Shown: piece by piece, positions 1 to 5,801 of the stretch | How the letters are laid out: each line of letters starts with the position of its first letter | Position numbering within the stretch: the stretch's first letter is position 1 | Source of the DNA: Rubritepida sp. | Lineage (GTDB): Bacteria > Pseudomonadota > Alphaproteobacteria > Acetobacterales > Acetobacteraceae | Reading direction: 5' to 3' | NCBI GenBank assembly: GCA_014376425.1 | Contig: JACMRO010000541.1 | Span: forward strand, 1 to 7,209 | Length of the DNA: 7,209 nt | Program-made: the position numbers and the translations under genes | The notes under the pieces: generated by a model | Seen by the model: only the letters and a program-made list of their open reading frames with translations | Told to the model about the DNA's origin: nothing | Databases searched by the model: none

Positions 1-1781
1 ACCCCGCGCGATGAACCGAAATGGTTCAGCAGCCACCGCTTCACCGCCGCGCCCACCCCCGGCACATCATCCAGTTCCGACTTGGTCAGCGCCTTCGACC
101 GCCCGGCGCGATGGGTGGCGATGGCGAAGCGGTGCGCCTCGTCGCGCAGCCGCTGCAGGTAGTACAGCACCGGGTCACGCGGAGGCAGCTGGAATGCCTC
201 GCGGCCCGCCAGGTGGAACCATTCGCGCCCGGCATCGCGGTCCACGCCCTTGGCCACGCCCACCAGGGGTATGTCGTCCAGACCCAGTTCGGCCAGCACC
301 TCGCGCGCCACGCCAAGCTGGCCGATGCCGCCATCGATCAACACCAGGCCCGGCCAACTCTCGCCGGCCCGCGCCGGGTCCTCCTTGAGCGCACGGCCGA
401 AGCGGCGTTCCAGCACCTCCCGCATCATGCCGAAATCATCGCCACCCTTGGCCTCGCGGATGGAGAATTTGCGGTAGGCGGATTTGATGAAGCCACCGGG
501 CCCGGCGCAGATCATCGCGCCATAGGCGTTGGCGCCCTGGATGTGGCTGTTGTCATAGACCTCGATGCGCGCCGGCGGCTCGGGCAGGTCGAACAGCGTG
601 GCCACGCCCTCCAGCAATGCGGTCTGCGCGGTGGACTCCGCCAGGCGGCGCTCCAGCGCCTCGCGCGCATTTGTCTGCGCGTGGTCAACCGCGGCGTGCT
701 TGTCGCCACGCTGCGGACGGTTGAGCTGCACCCGCCGGCCTGCCTTCAGCGTCAGCGCCTCGGCGATCAGCGGGCATTCATCGGGCTCGTGGCTCATCAG
801 CACCAGCGGCGGCGGGGGCAGATCCTCGTACAGCTGGCCCAGGAAGCTCGCCATTACCGCTTCGGGCGTGATGTCGCTTTTGCTGTGGGTCAGGAAATAT
901 GGCCGGTTGCCGTTGTTGCGGCCACCGCGAAAGAAGAAGACCTGCACGCAGGATTGGCCGGCGGCCATGTGCAGGGCGACCACATCGGCGTCGCCCACCC
1001 CGTCCATGTTGATGCGGCTGTTGGTGTGCATGTAGGTCAGGCCGCGGATGCGGTCGCGCAGCGTGGCAGCGCGCTCGAACTCCAGCCGTTCGGCCGCAGC
1101 TTCCATCTCGGCCGCCAGCTCCTGCTGGATCGAGGGCGTCTCGCCCGCCAGGAACTGCTTCGCCTGGTCCACCAGATGCGCGTATTCGGGTTTGGTCAGC
1201 CGGTCGACGCAGGGCGCCGAGCAGCGCTTGATCTGGTACAGCAGGCAGGGCCTGTCGCGGCTGTTGAACACCGTGTCCCGGCAGGTCCGCAGCAGGAACA
1301 CCCGCTGCATCGCGGTGATCGTCTGGTTCACCGCCCAGACGCTGGCGAAGGGGCCGAAATACTTGGCGCCCTTCTTTTTCTCGCCGCGATGCTTGGCGAT
1401 CTGCGGAAAGGGATGGTCCTCGGTCAGCACCAGCCAGGGATAGGATTTGTCGTCTCGCAGCACGATGTTGAAGCGCGGCCGAAGCTTCTTGATGAGGTTG
1501 CTTTCCAGCAGCAGCGCCTCGGCCTCCGATGCGGTGGTGATGACCTCGATGCTGCGGGTCTCGAACACCATGCGGCGCAACCGTTCGGGCAGCCTGGCGG
1601 TCTGCGTATACTGGCTGACGCGCTTCTTCAGCGCCCGCGCCTTGCCAACATACAGAGCATCGCCCTTCGCATCGAGCATGCGGTAGACCCCAGGGCTGAG
1701 CGGCATGTGCCTGAGCGCGGCGTCGAACACGGCAAGGCCTTGCGGCGGGGCGGGTGTCGGCGCCGCGATTTCTGGTTCCAT
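1..1781 (-). CDS. uvrC: UvrABC excinuclease subunit C, C-terminus cut by window edge
   Basis: UvrC makes both incisions around DNA lesions in nucleotide excision repair after UvrA/UvrB loading. The reading frame is open from ATG at 1781 to the window edge (593 full codons; the E. coli protein is about 610), so only the end is missing. Seen in order: an N-terminal GIY-YIG nuclease (GVY at residues 31-33, YVGKAR at 44-49, EALLLE with Glu88); a four-cysteine set at 167, 179, 187 and 191, with the 12/8/4 spacing of the E. coli iron-sulfur ligands; a UVR motif (about 213-248) that binds UvrB; the RNase H-like nuclease with Asp410 (YDNSH), Asp449 (GGDD), Asp483 (LIDGG) and His550 (DEAH), matching E. 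coli D399/D438/D466/H538; and the first helix-hairpin-helix (LDDVPGVG). The frame stays open upstream of 1781, but this ATG gives a normal N-terminus. No strong Shine-Dalgarno is visible. A 320-bp gap separates it from folB, so it probably has its own promoter. Confidence 0.97.
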   Translation of the reverse strand, partial: MEPEIAAPTPAPPQGLAVFDAALRHMPLSPGVYRMLDAKGDALYVGKARALKKRVSQYTQTARLPERLRRMVFETRSIEVITTASEAEALLLESNLIKKLRPRFNIVLRDDKSYPWLVLTEDHPFPQIAKHRGEKKKGAKYFGPFASVWAVNQTITAMQRVFLLRTCRDTVFNSRDRPCLLYQIKRCSAPCVDRLTKPEYAHLVDQAKQFLAGETPSIQQELAAEMEAAAERLEFERAATLRDRIRGLTYMHTNSRINMDGVGDADVVALHMAAGQSCVQVFFFRGGRNNGNRPYFLTHSKSDITPEAVMASFLGQLYEDLPPPPLVLMSHEPDECPLIAEALTLKAGRRVQLNRPQRGDKHAAVDHAQTNAREALERRLAESTAQTALLEGVATLFDLPEPPARIEVYDNSHIQGANAYGAMICAGPGGFIKSAYRKFSIREAKGGDDFGMMREVLERRFGRALKEDPARAGESWPGLVLIDGGIGQLGVAREVLAELGLDDIPLVGVAKGVDRDAGREWFHLAGREAFQLPPRDPVLYYLQRLRDEAHRFAIATHRAGRSKALTKSELDDVPGVGAAVKRWLLNHFGSSRG

Positions 1782-1854
1782 CGCGGTTGATGTGGCGGGG
1801 CCTGCAGGAACGCTCAAGGGTGCGTCAGAGCCGGTGCAAGTTCTCCACCAAAAT

Positions 1855-1863
1855 TGTGGATAA
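1855..1863 (-). promoter_or_regulatory. Exact DnaA-box sequence (TTATCCACA)
   Basis: The plus strand reads TGTGGATAA, the exact complement of the consensus DnaA box TTATCCACA. A 7/9 match (TTCTCCACC) lies on the plus strand at 1841-1849, facing it, and a weaker 6/9 copy (TGTGGGCAT) follows at 1869-1877. The box sits about 75 bp upstream of the uvrC start in an AT-richer stretch. It could be a DnaA-dependent regulatory site of uvrC, part of a larger DnaA-binding cluster, or chance. The sequence match is certain; the function is inference. Confidence 0.4.
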
Positions 1864-1925
1864 GTTTGTGGGCATTTGCCACTCGCCCAATTAAAATCCG
1901 CGGCAGGCCGCCATTCTCCCGCGGT

Positions 1926-1942
1926 TGCCCAACTGCTGGGCA
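1926..1942. repeat. Perfect 6-bp inverted repeat TGCCCA-N5-TGGGCA
   Basis: TGCCCA (1926-1931) and TGGGCA (1937-1942) are exact reverse complements around a 5-nt spacer. Neither strand shows a T-run directly after it, so it is not a classical intrinsic terminator. It lies about 145 bp upstream of uvrC in the AT-richer gap and could be an operator or a small RNA stem. No function can be assigned. Confidence 0.35.
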
Positions 1943-2041
1943 GTAAAATTCAACCAACTGATATCATTGCCTTTTTGGGAATTGGCGTTCGGCAGTCGTG
2001 GCCTTGGCTGGAAGAAGGGGGGTTTATCTCGGGCCGGTTCT

Positions 2042-2084
2042 GAGGCAGCCCCAGCCCAGTGGATGAATTGGGGCGGCTGGCCTC
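2042..2084 (-). terminator. Imperfect GC-rich hairpin downstream of folB, possible transcript end
   Basis: GAGGC/AGCC on the left arm (from 2042) can pair with GGCT/GCCTC on the right arm (to 2084), with one bulged base, around a long loop. It begins about 17 nt after the folB stop on the minus strand, where a terminator would be expected. The sequence after it on that strand (CAGAACC) is not T-rich. It is therefore at best a weak or non-canonical terminator, or an mRNA 3'-end stabilising stem. Confidence 0.3.
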
Positions 2085-2101
2085 GGATGTTGCGATGTAT
2101 T

Positions 2102-2494
2102 TCAAGCCCTTGTCCGTTCGATGACAACGCCGACCGAAGCAACGTCCTCGAATGCATCGGGCTTCTCGATCGTCACCCGCGCCTGGATCACCCGCGGATC
2201 ACGCAGCGCGGTGGCGGCGATGGTCTCTGCCAGCGTCTCTACCAACATGACATGGCCGGCCGCGACAGCCGCCCGCGCCACATGCACCACCGCCTGGTAA
2301 TCCACCACCCGCTCGAGCGCATCCGGCCCCACGCCATCCGGCGCGCTCTCGTCGAAGACTGAGAGCTCGACGCCGATCACCACGCGCTGCGGCGCCGCCT
2401 TCTCATGCGGGTGCACCCCAAGCCGGGCCACAAGCTCGAGCCCGCGCACGAAGACGAGCCGGGTGCGCCGGGTGGCGCTGGGCGCGTCGATCAC
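2102..2494 (-). CDS. folB: Dihydroneopterin aldolase (FolB), canonical copy
   Basis: FolB is a cytoplasmic enzyme that cleaves 7,8-dihydroneopterin to 6-hydroxymethyl-7,8-dihydropterin and glycolaldehyde in folate synthesis. The product is 130 residues, close to the family norm of about 120-130. The functional residues can be read: Glu31 (GVHPHE), Tyr66 (VVDYQ), Glu86 (LVETLAE) and Lys111 (IEKPDA). These correspond to the conserved Glu/Tyr/Glu/Lys set of S. aureus and E. coli FolB, and the protein ends with the typical VGVVIER strand. The start is a GTG whose last two bases lie in the stop codon of the upstream SDR gene (GTGA overlap), which implies translational coupling. A weak GGTGG lies just upstream. 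A second FolB-like gene lies about 0.8 kb away on the other strand. By sequence this copy is the better candidate for the true folate enzyme. Confidence 0.93.
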   Translation of the reverse strand: MIDAPSATRRTRLVFVRGLELVARLGVHPHEKAAPQRVVIGVELSVFDESAPDGVGPDALERVVDYQAVVHVARAAVAAGHVMLVETLAETIAATALRDPRVIQARVTIEKPDAFEDVASVGVVIERTRA

Positions 2495-3246
2495 GATGCC
2501 ACCGACGGAAAGGCCACGTCGCGGCCACGGCGGCGCAGGCGCTGGCCGGCGTCAACCAGCAGGACCGTGCCGGTGGTGCTGGGCGCGTCCAGCAGGTAGG
2601 CCACCGCGTCGGCCACGTCAGTGGCCGTCACGCCGCGGCCCAGCGGGTTGTTGGTGTGGGCGCGATGGAAATTCTCATCGCTCTGCTCGCCCGAAACCAG
2701 GGCGAGGGAGGGCGCCACCCCATTCACCCGGATGCGTGGCGCGAAGGCCAGGGCGTGCATCTCGGTCATGCCGGCCAGGCCGTATTTTGACAGGGCATAG
2801 GTGAAGTAATCCGGGTTGGCGGCGTAGAGCCGGTTGTCGAGCAGGTTGACCACCGCGCCCGGCAGCTCGCCCCGCGCGGGGGCAAAGCCCTGGGTCAGCA
2901 GCGCCGGCGCCAGCAGGTTCACCGCCATGTGGCGCGTAAAGTCTGCAGGACCGAAGGCCTGCGGCGTATCGTATTCGAACAGGCTGGCATTGTTGACCAG
3001 GCCATCCAGCCCCCCGGCCAATGCAGCGGCGCGCGCCGGCAGCGCCGCAGCCGCGGCGGCGTCCGCCAGGTCTGCCTGCACCGTCCAGGCGCGCGGCAGC
3101 GTGGCTGCCAGGGCAAGGGCTTCATCCGCCGACGCGTTGTGGTGGATCACCACGCCCCAGCCTGCCGCCGCCAGCCGGCGCGCGATGGCGGCGCCGATGC
3201 GCTTGCCGCCCCCGGTGACCAGGGCATTTCGGGGCGGGTGCGTCAT
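2491..3246 (-). CDS. SDR oxidoreductase of pteridine reductase type (FolM/PTR1-like)
   Basis: This is a 251-residue short-chain dehydrogenase/reductase, probably NADPH-dependent and cytoplasmic. Visible: the nucleotide-binding TGGGKRIG (residues 11-18; the TGxxxRxG form is typical of pteridine reductases), VQADLAD (56-62), NNAS (85-88), and Tyr150/Lys154 of YALSK. Asp137 sits 13 residues before the catalytic Tyr, where most SDRs have Ser. The Asp-Tyr-Lys triad is that of Leishmania PTR1, and E. coli FolM has the same Asp-to-Tyr spacing. RVNGVAPSLAL (173-183) also resembles the FolM and PTR1 regions. Likely reaction: reduction of a dihydropterin (dihydromonapterin or dihydrofolate). A general SDR role cannot be excluded. 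The ATG at 3246 is chosen because GGAAGG lies 4 nt upstream; an upstream in-frame TTG (3264) is less likely. It is co-transcribed with folB, and the arginine-rich C-terminal tail (RLRRRGR) is slightly long. Confidence 0.87.
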   Translation of the reverse strand: MTHPPRNALVTGGGKRIGAAIARRLAAAGWGVVIHHNASADEALALAATLPRAWTVQADLADAAAAAALPARAAALAGGLDGLVNNASLFEYDTPQAFGPADFTRHMAVNLLAPALLTQGFAPARGELPGAVVNLLDNRLYAANPDYFTYALSKYGLAGMTEMHALAFAPRIRVNGVAPSLALVSGEQSDENFHRAHTNNPLGRGVTATDVADAVAYLLDAPSTTGTVLLVDAGQRLRRRGRDVAFPSVAS

Positions 3247-3308
3247 GAGGCCTTCCGGGATCAAGTGAGGACGGCATATAGGGGCCTGACACAGCCGTCA
3301 GGAAGCCC
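3247..3308. promoter_or_regulatory. Divergent promoter region between the SDR gene and the second folB
   Basis: These 62 bp must carry the start signals of both the minus-strand SDR-folB unit and the plus-strand folB-like gene. For the minus strand a weak pair is visible: CTGACG (3296-3301), a 15-bp spacer, then TATATG (3275-3280), each 4/6 to the sigma-70 consensus. No good pair was found for the plus strand. Ribosome binding sequences are GGAAGG (minus, 3251-3256) and GGAAG (plus, 3301-3305). Because the region is so short, the two promoters probably overlap and may be co-regulated. Confidence 0.4.
3285..3302. repeat. Perfect inverted repeat CCTGAC-N6-GTCAGG, candidate operator
   Basis: CCTGAC (3285-3290) and GTCAGG (3297-3302) are exact reverse complements separated by ACAGCC. 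The 18-bp element overlaps the candidate -35 of the SDR gene and touches the Shine-Dalgarno of the plus-strand folB-like gene. It could be a dimeric regulator site acting on both genes, or an RNA stem hiding the ribosome binding site. The symmetry is seen directly; any regulatory role is inference. Confidence 0.4.
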
Positions 3309-3674
3309 ATGGATCCCGTTTCGCTCTTTCCGGCAGGCTACGTGGCCTCGCGCGTCATCGGCATGGCCGTGGATGTGCCGGTGGGGCTGCACCCCTGGGA
3401 GCGGCACCCCGAACGACCCAACCGCCTTACGGTCGATGTCGAGATGTTCGCGGCCCCGGGCGACGGCATCGTGGACTACGACCCGGTGCGTGACCTGGTG
3501 CGAGGCTGGTCGGCCCGCCCCCATGTCGAATGGCTGGAAACTCTGGCCGAGGAGTTACTGGCGCAGTGCTTCACAGAACCCCGTGTGATGGCGGTGCGCG
3601 TGCGGGTCATGAAGCGCACGATCTTTGCCGAGGCGGAGGGTGCCGGGATCGAGGTTTTCAGAACCAGGGCGTGA
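3309..3674 (+). CDS. Second FolB-family protein (dihydroneopterin aldolase-like paralogue)
   Basis: The 121-residue product belongs to the FolB/FolX tunnelling fold. The functional positions can be aligned with the canonical FolB nearby: Glu31 (GLHPWE), Tyr57 (IVDYD), Glu77 (WLETLAE) and Lys102 (VMKRT). The Glu-to-Lys distance is 25 residues in both, and both proteins end in RTRA. Differences: about 10 residues are missing between the second strand and the Tyr, and Arg replaces the usual Pro after the active-site Lys. It may be a functional aldolase, a dihydroneopterin-triphosphate epimerase (FolX-like), or a paralogue with another role. The ATG at 3309 follows AGGAAG closely, with only about 3 nt of spacing. 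It is the only plus-strand gene in the window, divergent from the SDR-folB unit, and its last 17 bp overlap the 3' end of purC, so any terminator must lie inside purC. Confidence 0.85.
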   Translation: MDPVSLFPAGYVASRVIGMAVDVPVGLHPWERHPERPNRLTVDVEMFAAPGDGIVDYDPVRDLVRGWSARPHVEWLETLAEELLAQCFTEPRVMAVRVRVMKRTIFAEAEGAGIEVFRTRA

Positions 3675-4620
3675 GGTTGCCGCGGATGCGGGCCAGCACA
3701 TCGCCCGCCGGCGGCAATTCGAAACGCTGGCCGGTGATGGTCTCAAAGGCTTCGATGTAGATCTCTGCCGTCGCCAGCACGTGGGCGGCCGGGATCTCAG
3801 GGATGGGGTCGACATACGGGTCGCACCGCGCGGCCACCCAGCTGCGCACGAAGTCCTTGTCGAAGCTGTCGGGCTTTTCGCCGGCGGCGAAGCGGGCCTC
3901 GAAGCTGCTGGCCCGCCAGTAGCGGCTGCTGTCGGGCGTGTGGATTTCGTCCGCCAGCATGATCGAGCCGTCCCCGAGCACGCCGAATTCGTATTTCGTG
4001 TCGGCCAGGATCAGGCCCCGCGCCGCCGCCATGGCCTGGCCACGGGCGAACAATGCCAGGGCGTAAGCACTGAGCTGCTCCCATTGCGCCGGCGCCAGCA
4101 GCCGGCGCCCGATGATGTCCGCGGGCGTCAGCGGCGCATCGTGCCCGCCGTCGAATTCCTTGCTGGTGGGGGTGATGATGGGTGCCGGCAGGCGTTCATT
4201 GTCGCGCAGGCCCTCCGGCAGCCGCACCCCATACATGTCGCGCGCGCCCGCCCTGTACATGGTCAGGATCGACGTGCCGGTGGTGCCCGCCAGATGGCCA
4301 CGCACCACGATTTCCACCGGCAGGATGTCCAGCCGCCGGCCGATGAGCACATTCGGGTCGGGGTAGGACAGCACGTGGTTGGGGCAGATGTCGGCGGTGT
4401 GCTCGAACCAGAACCGCGCCGTCTGCGTCAGCACCTGGCCCTTGAAGGGCACGGCGCACAGAATGCGATCGAAGGCGCTGAGCCGATCAGTGGCGATAAT
4501 GATGCGACTGCCGTCGGCCAGGTCGTAATTGTCACGCACCTTGCCGCTGTAGTGGTTCGGCAGCTCGGGGATGGTGGCGTCGCGCAGGATCTGGCCGGCG
4601 CGGTCAGGCGGGATTTTCAT
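3658..4620 (-). CDS. purC: SAICAR synthetase (phosphoribosylaminoimidazole-succinocarboxamide synthase)
   Basis: PurC joins CAIR and aspartate with ATP hydrolysis to give SAICAR in de novo purine synthesis, in the cytoplasm. The product is 320 residues, the long form, against about 240 for the E. coli type. Family motifs are present: SGKVRDNYDL (residues 25-34, ATP binding), ATDRLSAFD (43-51), VEIVVRGHLAGTTGTSI in the middle, then DTKYEFG and the ADEIHTPDSSRYW signature. The ATG at 4620 is chosen because it overlaps the MFS stop as ATGA and gives the normal N-terminus. The frame continues upstream inside the MFS gene without homology. A modest AGGA lies about 10 nt upstream, so translation probably depends on coupling. 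It is the last gene of the polA-MFS-purC unit, and its stop lies within the 3' end of the convergent folB-like gene. Confidence 0.96.
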   Translation of the reverse strand: MKIPPDRAGQILRDATIPELPNHYSGKVRDNYDLADGSRIIIATDRLSAFDRILCAVPFKGQVLTQTARFWFEHTADICPNHVLSYPDPNVLIGRRLDILPVEIVVRGHLAGTTGTSILTMYRAGARDMYGVRLPEGLRDNERLPAPIITPTSKEFDGGHDAPLTPADIIGRRLLAPAQWEQLSAYALALFARGQAMAAARGLILADTKYEFGVLGDGSIMLADEIHTPDSSRYWRASSFEARFAAGEKPDSFDKDFVRSWVAARCDPYVDPIPEIPAAHVLATAEIYIEAFETITGQRFELPPAGDVLARIRGNLTPWF

Positions 4621-5801
4621 GCAAGCTGCGTCCTGCTGGCGCGTTGGCGCGACGAGTCCTGCCAGACCGACATGGCGACGGCCAACGCCATGCAGGCCGC
4701 GGCACCGGCGAACAGCAGCGATGGCTGCCCATGGTCGAGCAGCCAGCCGAAGACCGGGGGGCCGAACACGCCACCGATGGAAAAGCCGGTGCTGACGATG
4801 CCGAACACCGCGCCCGCCTGCCCCGGCGGTGCTGCGGCGCGCACCAGCATATCGCGCGACGGCATGATCAGGCCCGACAGGAAGCCCGAGGCGGCCATGG
4901 TCAGCGCCAGCGCCAAGCCGCCCATCGGCACCAGGCCCGCCAGCAGGATGAGCGCGCCAGCCGAACCCAGCCCACAGGCCGCCACCAGCCCATGCCGCCG
5001 GGTGCGGTCCGCCACCTGCCCGCCCGCCAGCACGCCCAGCGCGCTCATCGCCAGCCATGCGGTCAGCGCGGTGTTGCCGGCAGTTAGCGACAGCCCGTCC
5101 AGCGCCTGCCAGGCGGAAACGGCGAAGCCCTGCATCGCGCCCGCACTGAGGCTGAGGAGCACGAAGAAACCGGTCAGCGCCAGCACGGCGGGGCTTATAA
5201 GCGCAGGCGAGCCTTGCATCCGGGCACGCGGCGGTCGCATCCTCTCCAGCGACGCCGCGCGCAGCAGCGGCAACGCGGCGAGCGGCCCCAGCAGCCCGGC
5301 CACGATCAGTGCGCCGCGCAGCCCGAACAGCCAGGCCGCCAGCAGCATCAGCCCCGGCGCCACCGCGCTGCCGGCGTACCCGGCAAAGGTGTGTACCGAA
5401 AAGGCGCGGCCGACCCGCGCCTCACCGATCGCACTGCCCAGAATGGAGTAATCCGCGGGGTGGTAGACGGCGTTGGCCAGGCCTGCGAGTGCGGCGGCGG
5501 CGATGATCCAGTGGTAGCCGCCGAACACCCCGGCCAGCCCATAGGCCAGCCCACCCAGCAGCAGCCCGCAGACCAGCACCCGCCGCGCCCCCAGCCGGTC
5601 CACCATCAGCCCCATCGGGGCCTGGGTGAAGGCGGTGACCAGGTTCAGCACCGTGATGGTCAGCCCCAGCTCCAGGAAGCTCACCCCCATCTCGTCGCGC
5701 AGCAGCGGAAAGAGCGGCGGCAGCACCAGGATGTGGACGTGGCTGACGAAATGCGCCGCCGAGATGGAGGCGAGGGTGCGCTTTTCCTCAGGCTCGAACA
5801 T
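4617..5801 (-). CDS. Major facilitator superfamily transporter, fosmidomycin-resistance (Fsr)-like
   Basis: This 394-residue inner-membrane protein has about 12 hydrophobic segments in two halves and a short charged N-terminus. MFS loop motif A is readable as GLMVDRLGARR (residues 64-74), with a degenerate copy in the second half (GGQVADRTRR). The N-terminal HFVSHVHILVLPPLFPLL, the FLELGL stretch and AVYHPADYSILGS resemble the Fsr subgroup of drug-efflux MFS proteins, in which a conserved FHP/YHP element follows the fourth segment. Substrate unknown: efflux of a small toxic compound is plausible, but close family members are often only annotated as MFS. The ATG directly follows the polA stop (TGAATG), with GAGG 8 nt upstream, and the stop overlaps the purC start. 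The packing suggests co-expression with polA and purC, without implying a shared pathway. Confidence 0.9.
   Translation of the reverse strand: MFEPEEKRTLASISAAHFVSHVHILVLPPLFPLLRDEMGVSFLELGLTITVLNLVTAFTQAPMGLMVDRLGARRVLVCGLLLGGLAYGLAGVFGGYHWIIAAAALAGLANAVYHPADYSILGSAIGEARVGRAFSVHTFAGYAGSAVAPGLMLLAAWLFGLRGALIVAGLLGPLAALPLLRAASLERMRPPRARMQGSPALISPAVLALTGFFVLLSLSAGAMQGFAVSAWQALDGLSLTAGNTALTAWLAMSALGVLAGGQVADRTRRHGLVAACGLGSAGALILLAGLVPMGGLALALTMAASGFLSGLIMPSRDMLVRAAAPPGQAGAVFGIVSTGFSIGGVFGPPVFGWLLDHGQPSLLFAGAAACMALAVAMSVWQDSSRQRASRTQLA

Larger units (their letters stand above)
1782..2101. other. Intergenic region between uvrC and folB, AT-richer than surroundings
   Basis: No convincing gene lies in these 320 bp. 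By hand count, 1841-1980 is about 49% GC, well below the neighbouring genes. The region should hold the uvrC promoter (minus strand) and the folB transcript end. It contains an exact DnaA-box sequence, several short AT-rich patches (around 1851-1864, 1889-1897, 1943-1951 and 1971-1976), a TGCCCA/TGGGCA inverted repeat and a larger GC-rich imperfect hairpin near folB. I could not identify a clear -35/-10 pair. A short open frame crossing it (minus, 1891-2157) has no recognisable protein character and overlaps the folB end. Confidence 0.7.

Noticed and set aside
21..1790. Long plus-strand open frame of 589 codons covering uvrC
   Set aside because: It is exactly antisense to uvrC, whose domains and catalytic residues are all readable on the minus strand. 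Long antisense frames are common in GC-rich coding DNA, and its translation has no recognisable fold.
1898..1924. Two CCGCGG palindromes 21 bp apart upstream of uvrC
   Set aside because: Short GC palindromes are expected by chance in this composition; there is no further support for an operator.
1891..2157. Minus-strand 88-codon frame in the uvrC-folB gap
   Set aside because: It has no recognisable motif, overlaps the folB 3' end and lacks a convincing ribosome binding site. Treated as non-coding.
3247..3264. TTG start at 3264 for the SDR gene
   Set aside because: It adds only six residues before an ATG that has a good GGAAGG at proper spacing. The TTG would also place the start close to the candidate -10.
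4621..5058. N-terminal extension of purC to an upstream start at 5058
   Set aside because: The extension overlaps the MFS gene in another frame and is low-complexity Gly/Ala/Arg. The ATG at 4620 gives the standard PurC N-terminus and an ATGA overlap.
3625..5451. Plus-strand open frame of 608 codons across purC and the MFS gene
   Set aside because: It is antisense to two well-supported genes, with low-complexity Ala/Arg/Pro/Ser content. It is a GC-composition shadow.
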